A DNA stretch of 64,000 nt from Scolanthus callimorphus (lineage: Eukaryota; Cnidaria; Anthozoa; Actiniaria; Edwardsiidae). The notes under the pieces were generated by a model that had not been told where the DNA came from, did no database searches, and saw only the letters and a list, made by a program, of their open reading frames with translations. Positions 1 to 12,079 of the stretch are shown one piece after another (positions within the stretch are counted from its first letter, which is position 1; every line of letters begins with the position of its first letter). The position numbers and the translations under genes are program-made. Location: NCBI GenBank assembly GCA_033964015.1, contig CM066924.1:10690625-10754624 (forward strand), written 5' to 3'.

Positions 1-1275
1 GCTAGTGTAAAAAAGATGCAAGTCGGTGCTATCTCGGTGATTTTTCTCTCCTGATGTTGCACTTGTGTTTTTGTTAAAACAAAAGAGAGCACAGAAATTG
101 CTCCGTGTTTCCTTCTGTTTTACACGAGCAAGAGTTGATACATTTCTTTGCAACTCTCGCGAGGCTGATAATTTGGTACAAAATGGATGCGCTTCTGGTC
201 GTCTTGGTGCCTAAAATGGCACTACAGTTTTGTGCTTGACCCCATATACCTCTAGAAGAGGGACTAAAATTGTTTATTTCCGAGAGTGAATTCATCCCCC
301 ACCCTACCCTCAAAAGATAGTTTTGCTTTTGCCGCCAGTTTGGCGACTGTCACGCCAGCAACAAATACAAATGCGAAGTTGTTCAGCTCCAACGACCTGT
401 AGCTGTTTTCATTTCGTCTCCTTGTCCAATCCTTTTCGTGGTTGACATACTTTATTAGGTACTTTAAGCACTGCATAGCTTTAAAAGTTATTCTGAATTA
501 TTCGCAACATTCGCATTTCTCCAAACGCGCATTGTGTTCATATGTCGCTCTTCCAGTCGAGAATGCGAGCTGATCAACAAACCCAAGTTCTATTACAAGT
601 TCACCAAAAATATGCACGCCAAAGTGGTTCTTATCCTATGGTAAGTTGTATTTCTCTTTACATAGCTGCTGGAATTTCTTGAAAAGGGTCGAATTGGGTG
701 TTGGAATCGGGCTAGAATTATAATATTACCATCGTGCCGTTCGTACAGAGGTCAAATTTAAGGTCCGTTTCACCGAAATATTATAAGATTCGTCCCCGAA
801 TTCTAAAGTGCTCGCTAAGAGTACCAAACTTCTGTTTGGATATTAGGTAAATACTATATCTCTAGGCTCTAGAACCTGAAGATGATGCAATTTGGAGAAT
901 GGGCACATCCCAAAAACTCGAGTTAGATTTTAGCTGTTATTTTAGAACGTGTAAAATGCCCGTTAAATAACATGGTTGCTCGCCTCTATTTTACGCCGAA
1001 GAATCGAAAATCCATCGTAAATAGAATGCTAGACATCTGTTTTGATAAAATTAAGTGTTAGATTACCTGTGAATTTAGTTGCGAAGTCGCGCCGAGCAAG
1101 TTTCTGAGGTATGAGCAATTTTGCCTTCGTCGGAAGCCGGGCTGGGGTACCAAACAGCAAAATCGAAATTCTCAAATAATTACTAAAATCGTTCGCGTTT
1201 CGAAAAATAAACCCCGGCACGTTTGTAAACTCATCAAAACCTTCCTATAAACTGAAAATGAGGGTACATAAGGTT
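1..1275. other. No convincing gene; one candidate short exon
   Basis: I see no long or recognisable reading frame here. The only gene-like signal is at 542-640 on the plus strand. An ATG opens 33 codons and ends exactly at a GTAAGT donor (641), which would fit a short first exon, but no partner exon was found. The remainder is AT-rich and without clear repeats. Confidence 0.3.
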
Positions 1276-1279
1276 TTGA

Positions 1280-1646
1280 ACTGTGGCCACGCTTTGCTCG
1301 ATTTTTCTGTGCATTCGCTCTTAACATACTTAAAAGTATGTATGTACGTGGCCGTGGTCTGAATATTATTGTTTAGTTTTCTTATCGGATAAGATGTTTC
1401 AGTCAAGCTCTCTAACAGTTTTGAATTCGTTTTATTCTAATTTACCATTAGCTTTGTTCATTCGCTTGTAATCTTATTTTGTATAGAGTTAAGCTTTGAA
1501 TAAATCATGTTTCTCCTGTACCCGAGCCACATGCTTACATCCCTAACGATCGCTCACTGCCTTGTTATTTCTATTAAGTCTTTTCGGCGTTACCGCTCGT
1601 GCCGTCCGACCTGGTTGAATGTTTAGTGCATTTTCCTCCCCTTACA
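1280..1646 (+). repeat. Candidate 5' LTR end of a Ty3/gypsy-type retrotransposon
   Basis: The right edge ends in CA at 1646, just before TGGTGTCAGAAGTGGGA (1649-1665), a tRNA-like primer-binding segment typical of metazoan gypsy leaders. An AATAAA lies at about 1499. The left edge is uncertain; a TG near 1280 is only a guess. The last 70 bases and the leader recur almost unchanged at 46549-46710. No 3' LTR with the same start was found, so pairing with the gypsy 3' end at 14.5-14.9 kb is inference. Confidence 0.5.
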
Positions 1647-1732
1647 TTTGGTGTCAGAAGTGGGAAGTGCATTTTCTGTGGTTCAGGAGTTAAGAATTTT
1701 TGGAGATTTTTGTGAGAAAACGTCTTGAGTAA

Positions 1733-1955
1733 TTTAGGTGGATATTAATACCCTGGTGTTAATATAAATCTAGACGGACTCGTACGGGGAATTGGTGCCC
1801 GGCAGTCTAACCCTAGGGGTTGCCTATACCCGCAGGCATGTCCGGAGCGGAAGTTGACCCAGGGGGTAACTTTAGGCATAAAGAATCGATTTACCAGCTT
1901 GAACTATCACTTCTATTTACCGCTTATAGTAGCACGCACATTTAACTTTTACGCA
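1733..1955 (+). repeat. A1 split direct repeat (left end of YR element)
   Basis: This block is nearly identical to A2 (5910-6132) from TTTAGGTGGATATTAAT through TTAACTTTTACGCA. The gag ATG lies 22 bp downstream, so A1 probably carries the promoter and leader. Confidence 0.9.
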
Positions 1956-1977
1956 TTTAACTTTAACTTTTAACAAA

Positions 1978-3124
1978 ATGAGTGATACTGAAAACTCTGA
2001 ACGAAACACTAGAGATAGGCGATGTACGGGATGTAGAACTCTCTTGACAAAACATGCATGGGGCTTGCCTTCGCGATTTTGCCAAGGTGAAGAAAAATCG
2101 TCGCATAAAGCACTAAAAGGTATTGTGAAACAAGAGGATGAGGACGATGAAGAGACGGCGTCTCTCAAGGACGAGCTACAAAAGTTGGACCTTAAGGAGG
2201 AGAAAATAAAGAAAGAGCAGGAGAAAGAACAACTCCACCAACTGGTGAAGGACAGGCGCGCCGAGATTGAGCGCCTCCGAGAGGAAAGGATGGCCTCTCG
2301 TGAAACAACCTGGCCTTTGCCACAAGAGCCGTCTCTAACTGCTCGAGGAATGAGAAAAGAAATGATCGCGCAGACAATTGAACCGATGGCTACTCCACTG
2401 GATGCACTATTAAGGAGTTCGGCAACACTGGACCCAATCCAGCGCTCGGCAGCGCGTTGGTTCGAGGGAAAACAAGAATCAGGAGCGTCTCCGCCGCCAT
2501 CGGAATCGGCACTACACAAAGCGGAGATGTTCCTTAAACCAAAGAACATGGCACAAGGGGAGAAGCCACTTCTTTTTGTGGATTTTGTGGACAATTTGAT
2601 ACCCCAAGAGGAGGAGCAAACGCTTGGGGACACAAGGACACGCAAAAATCGTGGTGACGTATGGACCGAAAAAGCCCAAGCTAGAATCGCTAAGTATATA
2701 TCAGTGGGTGATAGCAAACACCCGATTTTTTTATACACTAATGTCCCTAAACAAATTAGATAGCTCAGAAATGCAGAACTACCTTGCGTACACAGTAAGA
2801 GTAATGGAGTTAGCGACAAAATTTGAGTGGAAGTCAAATTTGAGCGGATAGTGAAAACATGGGACGAAAATCCTCAAATACAGTAAATGTATGGGAAAAT
2901 TTTCGAGAAAGGGGGGGCCCCGGTCCCGGCTAACAACAGACAGCAAAGTAATCTGCCGTAATTTCAATAGCCCCAAAGGATGCACTTATCACAACTATGC
3001 TTTTAGTCACGTATGTAATCGTAATATCGGTTCTGGTAAGGCATGTGGCCAGAACCATTCCAGTATTAACCATGAGTCAACACCGCAAAAGCCGCAAACA
3101 TCAGCGAATAACACACAAGCCTGA
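1978..3124 (+). pseudogene. gag of the YR retrotransposon, frameshifted
   Basis: The ATG at 1978 opens a frame with an N-terminal Cys-rich CTGC motif and a long charged, probably coiled-coil stretch (about residues 40-110). Around 2610-2640 the recognisable gag sequence moves to another frame (2624-2851), and then again to 2891-3124. The C-terminal part has a CCCH-like nucleic-acid-binding motif beginning ICRNFNSPKGC, but the position where the third Cys is expected reads Tyr (HNYAFSH). The role is capsid-like packaging of element RNA. At least two frame breaks make the copy non-functional. Family assignment rests on architecture and position. Confidence 0.7.
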
Positions 3125-3130
3125 CTAAAC

Positions 3131-4749
3131 ACTGACAGGCTAGCAAATAACCCACTAAATACTAACTTATGGAAAACGGAACTTGCTAACGATGAGGACT
3201 TTCTTAATGATGGCATTTGTAATGGTTTCCAACTAATTGAAGCGGGAACAACATATCACGAGGTTGAAATGCATAATTACAAGTCAGCGTCTAATTAAGA
3301 TAATAAGCATATTGTAGAACAAACTATCCTTGAAGAAATTGCGCAAGGAAATTACGTCATAACCGCCGATAAACCCAAGGTTGTAAGTGCTCTAGGGGCA
3401 ATCCCTAAGCCTGAATCAACCGAAATTCGCATCATTCACGATTGCTCAAGGCCAGCAGGCCATGCCGTTAACGATTATATCGAAATCGATACATTTCAAT
3501 TCCAGTCGCTAGACGATGCTTTAAAATTACTGCGCCCACGTTATTACATGGCAAAAGTCGACCGCAAACACGCTTACCGCTCAGTGCCTATTCATCCGGA
3601 TAATTATCGCGCAACAGGCTGTAAATGGCAATTTTCCGGTGACCATGAGGTTACTTATTTTTACGATATGCGTTTGCCGTTTGGCACAAAAAGCTCGCCA
3701 AAAATATTTCTTCGCATTACACAGTCAGTCCGGCGCATGATGGCGAGACGCGGCTTTCATGATATTATTGTATATTTAGATGACTTTCTGATCATTGCGA
3801 CGACTAGAGAGCGGTGCCACATGGCATTCGAAACTCTGCGCATATTGCTTATTGACCTCGGATTCACTATTAACGAACGCAAACTCGTACCGCCGACACA
3901 ACGATTAATTTTGGCGTGGAGCTGGATACAAATACATGTAGCATGTCATTGCCACAAGATAAGCTCACCGATCTCAAGGACCTAATTATCTCCTTTCAAC
4001 GCAAACGGAACGCGACTCGGAAACAATTGCAGCGCCTAGCAGGTAAACTTAACTGGGCATGCCGAGTTGTATTTGGGGGCCGCACATTCCTCCGGCGCAT
4101 TATCGATACTATGAATTCTCTCTCTCCGTCAGAACAGCTTGTGTTAGACAACGAATTCCATCGGGATATCGCATGGTGGGCTGATTTTCTTCGTGTTATA
4201 AATGGTAAACGACTTTTTCTAGACACAATTCCTACGGTGGATGTGTCAACTGACGCATGTCCGGAGGCTGCGGGCGGTTTCTTTCGAGGCGACTGGTACT
4301 ATCACAACTTCGCGCGCGATAGCCCGCAATGGCAGCATCTTCATATCAATCACAAAGAGACTCTTGCTATTATTCTCGCAGCTCGACGATGGGGACATGA
4401 TTGGGCTAATCAATATGTTATTATCCATAGCGACAACCAGGCCGCTGTCCACATCATTAATAAGGGAACAACCGCGAACTCGCTGATAATGCAGGAATTA
4501 CGAGCGCTATTCTGGCTCTCAGCCACGCACAATTTCCGTATTCCCTCCGTTTATATCGAGGGTTGTAGAAATTCTTTAGCAGACACAATTTCTAGATTGC
4601 ACTCGCCAGGCAAACTGCTCACACTCTATAAAATTTTAAGCTCGATCTTGCCGGGACACGCGGTCGATGCTATGCCTCTTAATGCACACATGTCAGCTGA
4701 AAGTCTGCACTTCATCTCTTCCAGGTGTGCGCCAACAGGCGTTGGGTAG
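3131..4749 (+). pseudogene. Reverse transcriptase-RNase H of the YR retrotransposon, broken
   Basis: RT motifs run in order: IRIIHDCSRP (near 3430), KVDRKHAYRSVP (3550), LPFGTKSSP (3680) and the catalytic YLDDFLI (3770-3790). A TAA at 3296 interrupts the N-terminal part. A small deletion near 3910 shifts the frame to 3916-4749, which carries RNase H with VDVSTDA (first Asp), a HKETLA Glu segment and HSDNQAA (third acidic residue). The protein copies the element RNA and removes the template. It overlaps the recombinase frame by about 80 bp. Two breaks disable the copy; the domain calls are secure. Confidence 0.85.
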
Positions 4750-5737
4750 TCAATTGGAGCATGAAGTACAACAATACCGGTCTCAGCTCTACGCCGAGTC
4801 GACCAAAGCTACGTATAAAACACATCGCGATACTTACCTCAGATTCTGTATATACATGGGCTACAGTCCAGTGCCCATACAGCAAGCACATCTCCTACAA
4901 TATGCGGCCTTTTTAGCGCGATCTTTGAAACCGTCAACAATTCGATGCTACCTAAATATAATTGGCGTTCTTCATAAGGAGTTTGGCCTACCTAACCCAT
5001 TGCTAAATAATTGGCAACTAACGTCATTGCTAACGTGTATTAAACGTGTCCGTAGCCAACCCCCTAACCAGAAACTGCCTATTACTCCCGATATTTTGCT
5101 AGCGCTGCATGCATCCCTAGAATTCTCATCTAGCCTGGACTCATCCTTCTGGGCAATATGCTTAGTTGCCTTTTTTGGGATGTTTCGAAAGTCTCACCTC
5201 CTGCCTGCCTCACCGGCTAATTTTGATCACACTAAGCAATTAACCAAGGCAGATATAGCAATTCATAGCTGGGGCACACTCATTACCATTCGTTGGAGCA
5301 AAACCATCCAGTTCCGCGAAAGGGTAGTCAAGGTTCCCCTGCCTTTAATCCCTGACAGCAAGCTATGTCCAACTGCTGCAATAATTCATGCATTCTCTTT
5401 CATCCCTAACGCAGAGAGCAACAAACAGGCTTTTAATTGGGTCAATGGGCCCTCATGTTCATCTAACATTTTCACGTACGGCATGTTTATTAAGAAGCTG
5501 CGCTATCACCTGCAACACACACTCTCTAACCCCAAGCTCTTTGGAGGCCACTCCTTTCGCAGGGGAGGGGCCTCTTTTGCATATCAGTCAGGCGTGCCCC
5601 GAGAATTGATAAAAGCACTAGGGGACTGGCGCTCTGATTCTATTCTCATCTATTTAACAATGCCATTAACCATAAGACTCTATTCTGCCAACTTGCTGTG
5701 CAAGGCAATAACCTCACAAGCTCTCCACAACACCTGA
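4667..5737 (+). CDS. Tyrosine recombinase of the YR retrotransposon
   Basis: This is a 356-codon open frame. Tyrosine-recombinase catalytic motifs are visible: the first Arg in MFRKSHLL (about residue 173), the HxxR box GGHSFRRGG (about 291), a Trp in ALGDW and the nucleophile Tyr in ILIYLTM (about 328). In this class YR replaces a DDE integrase and inserts a circular DNA copy by recombination at a short core, without target duplication. The ATG chosen overlaps RNase H; a start further in is possible because the first 30 residues look non-conserved. It is the only intact gene of this element. Confidence 0.85.
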   Translation: MLCLLMHTCQLKVCTSSLPGVRQQALGSQLEHEVQQYRSQLYAESTKATYKTHRDTYLRFCIYMGYSPVPIQQAHLLQYAAFLARSLKPSTIRCYLNIIGVLHKEFGLPNPLLNNWQLTSLLTCIKRVRSQPPNQKLPITPDILLALHASLEFSSSLDSSFWAICLVAFFGMFRKSHLLPASPANFDHTKQLTKADIAIHSWGTLITIRWSKTIQFRERVVKVPLPLIPDSKLCPTAAIIHAFSFIPNAESNKQAFNWVNGPSCSSNIFTYGMFIKKLRYHLQHTLSNPKLFGGHSFRRGGASFAYQSGVPRELIKALGDWRSDSILIYLTMPLTIRLYSANLLCKAITSQALHNT

Positions 5738-5782
5738 GAACAACTCACCAGAACCTAACTCACCACAACACTGTCTGGGTTT

Positions 5783-5915
5783 GGGAAAGTGATTAGTCTG
5801 TAATATAAGAATATATGTCAATTCTCGATTAGAGAAATTATATATATGTATGATGTAAAAAATGTATAATAATAATAAAGACTGCCGGATCCCAATCTTG
5901 TGTATGAGGTTTAGG
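5783..5915 (+). repeat. B1 split direct repeat
   Basis: This block is nearly identical to B2 (6216-6348), from GGGAAAGTGATTAGTCTG to GAGGTTTAGG. It contains AATAATAATAAAG, a likely polyadenylation signal for the element transcript. B1 runs straight into A2; the B1-A2 junction (GGTTTAGGTGG) should represent the circle junction. Confidence 0.9.
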
Positions 5916-6132
5916 TGGATATTAATATCCTGGTGTTAATATAAATCTAGACGGACTCGTACGGGGAATTGGTGCCCGGCAGTCTAACCCTAGGGGTTGC
6001 CTATACCCGCAGGCATGTCCGGAGCGGAAGTTGACCCAGGGGGTAACTTTAGGCATAAAGAATCGATTTACCAGCTTGAACTATCACTTCTATTTACCGC
6101 TTATAGTAGCACGCACATTTAACTTTTACGCA
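5910..6132 (+). repeat. A2 split direct repeat
   Basis: This is the second copy of A1. After it come 83 unique bases (6133-6215) and then B2. The head-to-tail B1-A2 arrangement is diagnostic of split direct repeats. Confidence 0.9.
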
Positions 6133-6215
6133 CCCACCCGCCCACTCCAATGGTAGTCCTGATTATGTTTTATGTACAGTAAGTATAGAAGAAATGTCAA
6201 TGTACTTGTTGTGTA

Positions 6216-6348
6216 GGGAAAGTGATTAGTCTGTAATATAAGAATATATGTCAATTCATGATTAGAGAAATTATATATATGTATGATGTAAAAAATGTAT
6301 AATAATAATAAAGACTGCCGGATCCCAATCTTGTGTATGAGGTTTAGG
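6216..6348 (+). repeat. B2 split direct repeat (right end of YR element)
   Basis: This is the second copy of B1. Its last eight bases, GGTTTAGG (6341-6348), are also the left target duplication of the DNA transposon that follows, so that transposon landed exactly in the end of B2. Confidence 0.9.
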
Positions 6349-6422
6349 GAGGTATCATAGGCTTCAGATTGTGAGGATTAACCAAGTTTGAAAACCAAGG
6401 CCTGGTTACTCAGGATTCCAAT

Positions 6423-9400
6423 ATGGCGGACAACGCTACCTCTCCTGCTCCTCCTGTTAGTAATGTATGTATTTATTCCATTTTTCTAATGTATGTTTTT
6501 ATTCATTTGATATACTCATTTTTATACACAGTATTCAAGCATTTCCTAAATATTAGTTACAGAGTTTGCATCTCAAACTTGCGATGTTCTGCGTGCATTG
6601 TATATATTGCCTTTATCTTACGTCCCGCGTTATACTTCTAGTCCTTCATTTCACGTTAAAACAGGGGCTCATAAATAGGGGCTTTCCTCTGATATATATT
6701 CTTGAAAAGGCGTTTTGACAGACCTAGTTATTTTTTTATTCGTATTTGCTCTTGTTTCTATGCCGCTGCGGTCACGTATATTTAGAAAATAACAAGAGCA
6801 GAGAACAACAAGAAATTAGTGCTGCACGTGCATATCTTGAAAATGACAGGCGAATGTAAAGCTACTGATAAAATGAATTTGAATGGTGAGTAAAACAATA
6901 GCTTTACAACTTTAGCAGTAAAACCATTCTAAAAATATCTAGGTCTGTCAAAATGCCTTATCAATAGGGCATACTAGAGACGCCCCTATTAATGAGCCCC
7001 TTGTTGAAACGACTCAGGAATTGCATAGCTGTCATGTCACCCGCATTAGATGGGTGTCACAAGATTTTTAGTCCTGTCAGCCGCATGATTCTTGCGAAAG
7101 TTTTCATACATTTTCTGTATTTCATCGCATAGTCACCCTCTGGAATTTTTCATACATTTTCTGTATTTGTGACGTGCAAGAGAATCTCAAGATTTTTGAC
7201 CAAGTTGGGTTCACAGATATGCATTGTGTGATGACACTCGTGATGTATTCTAAACTATAAAGATATTCTGTCCCTACACCTGGAAGTGAAATTTAACTTG
7301 CAAAAATGAAAGCAAAACAATAGGTCAAAGCCCCAATTAATCCCCCACCACACCAATGCACATGCATCCCCAGGGGTGGTGGGGGGAGTAGGTTCCATTG
7401 ACAGGTGCATGGGAATATGTGCGAAAATCTCTGAAATTCAAGTGTGAGAAACAGATGAAAAGCAGGAGTCTCCCACCAAAAGCATGAGAGTTGGTATCTC
7501 TGATTTAGGCTGCATTCATTATGTATACTACAGGAGGGGGGGGGGGCAGAGGATTTTGAGGGGGGATCTCAAAATTTAGGAACTGGAAAAGGGGAGATGT
7601 CAAGATTTTTTCATAACATGAAGGGGGATGCATATTTTTGTTGAGGTATTATATCTATTTAAGACAAGGTTGTGCAGTTTGATAATAAAGGAAGGCTCAA
7701 TTGTTGAACACTAGTGCAATATCACTTGCACTACTATTCTCGTGTATTTACCCTCTTTCAACTCATATGTTGAAAAAAGCTGCGCGCACAGCACGCATAA
7801 AGAATTATAAACTTAAGAAATCGTAAAAGGCCTCTTGTTTTACCACTGCTGGAGGTCCTCTTCAGTGACTTTTGTCTGCCAGACAAAAACACCTTTGGAC
7901 TTTTGATTAATAGTCAAACAAGCAACTACAAAATAAATGATACCCAGTCTATGTAGTAAGGTTCCAATCGAGGAACGCACCAGATCACTTGGTAGAAAGT
8001 CACTACACACAAAAGAGTACAGCGACCTAGAATTATTATTTGCATCTTTACGCTTTGTATTTTTTTTATCATTGAGCCTTGTTCTGCATCTTTTGAAAAA
8101 ATGTTATTGACCCGAGGGGGGGATTCATAAAAAATATGTTGTGCCTTGGGGGGATCTGAAAATTTTACATTTTCAAAAAAAAATCCTCCCCCCCCCCCTG
8201 TAGTATACATAATGAATGCAGCCTTAGTTAGCGATGGGAGTGTCTGAAATTCAATTGCTGGCTAGGATAAAGGACTTGTTGGTTGAAAATCAAAACAGGG
8301 GCACTCAATTTTGATCTAGTAACTCGGGATCAGTAAGAAGTAAATGTTGTTAAACTTTAAAATTGATATTCAGCATCACTAATCAAGTAGCCATGTGCTC
8401 AGGAGCACCCACACGAACAATTTATAAAGAGCATACAACATTTCCAGAATCCTTAGGATAGACAATTGTACAGGCCATTTAGCAATTTGTGTTCCATTTC
8501 AATAATGTTTGTTAATGAATGAGGTGTTGTACCAAAAAACATTCTTATTGCTCTGCCTCATTTGCAATGAATTGTTTTATCACATGCAGTGAGTTATTTT
8601 TAAAAATTTTTGTTTATAAATCTCACAATAGTTCAAGAAAAAAGCAAAAATCCGTCAACAATATGACAGAAGAAGCTTGGCATCAATGCAAAAAAAGGTA
8701 GGCTGTTTTAAGGAAATTGTGTCATAGTCAATAGAACTTCATAACCACAAGGCCCATTTTTGCTGTGTGACATGTTGAACAGTAAATCTTCCACAGCCTT
8801 TTCAAGTAGAATGATTTACAGGTATGCACAACTACCATGAAAATCCAGAGGGTAGACTTCCCTTAAAAATAGACAAGGGTGCTTGGTCCTAGCCTTCAGG
8901 GTATAAATTACCCAAATGCTGCCTTGGCAAAAGCCTGGTTTAGTGACCAATTTGTATTATAATTTGTTGTGAGAAAACAACGTTCTTATTATACCTTTTC
9001 ACTTTATTAGATGTTCAAGTGGTATCAAAAAACAAGGTGCCCTATGATATTTATGGCCTACTACAAGGGGAAGATTCATCATTATGGTAAGCTGTACAAT
9101 TATAGTACATTATATTTAAGGCAACCCCTTATGCAACAAGGATTTATGTACATAGGTGAAAAAACTTAACATCCAAAGTGGGTAAATGGGATCCCGGATC
9201 CCAGCTGGTTTTATTAAAAACCCTAAAGCAGGATCACAACCAGGCTACCATTGCGCTTCCTGTGCTATTATTTCAAACAGATTTGGTAACCTACTGGGAC
9301 AAGTGGAAGTGGAAGTGTCCTCTCCAGCTTCCCACGTTCGATTCTCCCACCACAGAAGAATCAATTCATTTATGAATCACAGAAAAATAAAATCCTTATT

Positions 9401-11857
9401 TATGTCCATTCATGCATAAAGATGAGATGGGGTCCAGATATCCGATCGGGAAAGCCAGAAAATTCCAGTTAGATTAGCTAGTTGCCAAAAAAATCTGCAC
9501 CCCCCCTGTTGAGAACCACTGGGGCAGCCGGGAATTCTAGGGTGGGTAACCTAGTATCGATGCAAAATTCCAGGGTGGGTATTCCAAAAATATGGAATTC
9601 CAAGGTGGGTAAGATAAAGGAGCATATTTACTGTCATTATTTCTACACAGGAGCTCCAAATATGAGGCAATTCGCAGAGGACAAGGAAGTTGTTGAGCGC
9701 TTTCACTTAGCAGCATCACAGCCTGAGTTTGAAAGGAGTAAATAAATAGTTTGATTACTAAAATTGTGTGGCCAATGTCAGGAACTGCTGATAACCCCTT
9801 AAGAAAGAAAAGGAAGGATCTTCTCCTCATCATGAGGGAACTCAAAGCGGCTGAAAGCACACAACCGCTAGACAAGGAGAGGTCGGAGGACTTAACGGGC
9901 TGCATTAGATGGCGCAAATTGCAGCCGCGCAGCTTACAATTATGTTGAACAGTATATGTGCCTCCTAGAGCCAGGCCATTGCACCGGGAGACAATCCCCT
10001 ACTCTTACGAAGAGTGCAATGGGTTCTTTATCGTCCACCTTAGTCACTCCAGACTTGATACTTCCATGATGTTATTGCCAGACCCTCCTCCTTCTCCTCC
10101 CCCTGGCCTCATCATCATCACTTCTATTTTGCTTTGTTTCTTATTAGCACCTGCTGAAGACCTGTCCGATGGTGGGGCTTTCATTCCTTTACCCGAGGAC
10201 TGGAGACATGTCAATTCCCATGGGAAGCGGAAATTGCTTGTGGGAATAGTTGGCCAAAATAAAGGTTTGCCCTTTTATTATTCATGACATCGCAGATTCA
10301 GAAATAATTACATCTAATTTTCTGCCTTTATCTTTACAATTGTAAATGTAGCAAACAAAAAGGTTTGCTGGAAACCGGAGGCCAAGCCCCCCTGGTGGGA
10401 CGATAGGATCATATTCAGGGACCCAAACTGCAGCAGACCCCAAAAAATGAACTTAGAGGAGATGGACACGGTTTTTGAGGGTTATGCAGCAGCTCAAAGG
10501 CAATATCAAGCTGCAAACACGCCTGGAAATTCCACTCAACGGGTACCACGTGCAGAACGGGACACGGCAGGCACGGCAGACGATACAGAAAATACGGCAG
10601 ACACAGCAGGCACGGCAGACACAGAAGACACAGCAGGCACGGCAGACATAGAAGACACGGCAGACACAGCAGGTACAGAAGACACAGCAAACACAGGAAG
10701 CACGGCAGACACAGAAAACACGGCAGACACAGCAGGCACTGCAGACACGGCAGACACAAAAAACACGGCAGACACTGCAGACACGGCAGACACAACCGAA
10801 AGATCTCAGTCAAACGAAGAAACAACTACTCAGCAGCCACTACTATCAAAACCGAGACCACCACAGAAACGCTGCAAACGACAACACAAGACTATCGAGG
10901 AGCAAATGGAGGACCAGATTACAAAGGTATTCTGAGAAAAATATAATTGGATGTTAAAAGATTTCATAGCTTTTACTATTCTATCACAGGAATCTCAAAG
11001 GTTTCGTTCGTAGCTTTGAATGCTTTCATAAAATACGAAATGTTGTAGGTCTATGAATTGTTATGCAATACTAGTAAATCTCGCGTTTTGTTTGGTCGAG
11101 AGGAGTGTGCTATGGCATCAAGATGCGCTTAACAACTTACAGATCGGAAAACTGTTAAATAAGATATATATTTGTTAAATAATTGTTCTTATTATACGGC
11201 TCAGGTTCCATTGACTTTTCATATCTATTGTAGGGGTAGCGATGGGTACCTTGAAATTTTGAAAGTATTTGTAAAATATTGCAAAATCTCGGATTCTCGG
11301 CGTTTTTTTCGAATTTCTCTACCGTGGTGTCGGAGTCTCGTCAGGTGCATTGGCGTTAACCCCAGGACTTAAAGTATTTATAGACCGCCTTGAAATGGTG
11401 AATTTCGTGCAATTCTCCCGGGAGAAATACAGTAAATGCACGGCAGTCGTCTTGAATTTTTCCCGGGAGACGCAGCGGAAATGCTCGGACTCGGATTTTG
11501 AAATTTGTCGAAAGTTTCCGGCTCGGATTCTGAAGCGCGGGTCTCGGCAAGTCTCGGATTTACCCATCGCTACCGTATTCCATAGCTGTTGAACTGATGG
11601 TGTTGTGTATAACTACCATAGTTATTATGCTTATCAAAGTGAAAATAGTATTTCTACAATCTAAATAACAGATGTCATTCTGGGACTGGGAGGATTGCAA
11701 AACAGTCTTGAAAATAATGAAAAAGGCGCAGGACTGGAGCTCCCTCGTTCGCCTGAGCCAGGTTGTAAAGCGGCACTTGCCGCATGACCTAGAAGAGGTG
11801 TACGACAAAGAGGAAACCCCGCTCTTCGTTTCCTTTAACAAGGTGGAAGTAAGGTGA
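6423..11857 (+). CDS. Unrecognised multi-exon gene inside the TIR transposon (candidate transposase or passenger)
   Basis: Good splice signals define a chain of exons in one direction: 6423-6464 (MADNATSPAPPVSN, then GTATGT), about 8632-8697, 9011-9086, 9651-9737, 10148-10264, 10352-10935 and about 11670-11853. The first ATG lies just inside the left TIR. The 9011 exon joins the 8632 exon in frame, as do 10148 and 10352. The last long exon has a KPPWWDDR motif followed by a Thr/Ala/Asp-rich repeat tract and a basic tail. I recognise no catalytic domain. It may be the transposase gene, decayed or incomplete. Exon boundaries are eyeballed and some exons are surely missing. Confidence 0.35.
7508..8223. 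mobile_element. Nested MITE with TTA target duplication
   Basis: It starts GGCTGCATTCATTATGTATA and ends with the exact inverted copy; the 27-bp TIR is perfect and is followed by a G-run/C-run pair. TTA flanks it at 7505-7507 and 8224-8226. No coding capacity is seen. A 3-bp TTA duplication is characteristic of PIF/Harbinger-type elements, so a Harbinger-mobilised MITE is likely. Confidence 0.85.
10558..10797 (+). repeat. Coding minisatellite (Thr-Ala-Asp repeats)
   Basis: Units of 6-18 bp based on ACGGCAGACACAGCAGGC stay in frame within the last long exon of the transposon gene. They encode a run of TADTAG/TEDTAG-like units, an acidic low-complexity tract. Confidence 0.8.
11235..11574. mobile_element. 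Short 340-bp inverted-repeat element
   Basis: It starts GGTAGCGATGGGTA and ends with the inverted copy. It has no coding capacity and no clear target duplication. Two CCCGGGAGA motifs lie inside. It looks like a MITE nested in the large TIR transposon. Confidence 0.55.
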
Positions 11858-12079
11858 GGAAACCCTCGTCAAAAAGAGATCAATTAGCGTTCGCCCCCAT
11901 GGCTAAAAACATAAATTAAAAGAGAAATGATTTCTAAGAAAATGCTTGGGGAACACTGATATTCGAAAACAGAATTTAGAGATTTTTTCGCTATTCGAAA
12001 AAAGGATAAAATTATCGCGCACAAAATGATCAGTAGGTGAATCCGTGGAAATCATAATACGAAGTCTTCTGCTCTCCCA

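Larger units (their letters stand above)
1733..6348 (+). mobile_element. Tyrosine-recombinase retrotransposon with split direct repeats (Ngaro/PAT-like)
   Basis: The termini have the A1 - genes - B1 - A2 - B2 layout of split-direct-repeat YR retrotransposons. A1 is 1733-1955, B1 5783-5915, A2 5910-6132 and B2 6216-6348. The gene order is gag, RT-RNase H, tyrosine recombinase. No methyltransferase domain fits between RNase H and YR, which argues for an Ngaro-like rather than a DIRS/PAT lineage (inference). No target duplication is expected or seen; a shared TTTAGGT core is present at both junctions. gag and RT carry breaks, whereas YR is open. Confidence 0.85.

Noticed and set aside
1780..1870. 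tRNA-like or rRNA-like block in A1/A2
   Set aside because: The conserved block is explained by the split direct repeats; no cloverleaf could be drawn.
1917..2837. 306-codon minus-strand ORF opposite gag
   Set aside because: It is the antisense of the gag frame, Ser-rich and without recognisable motifs.
10415..10825. Cys/Leu-rich minus-strand ORF
   Set aside because: It is the antisense of the TAD-repeat minisatellite.
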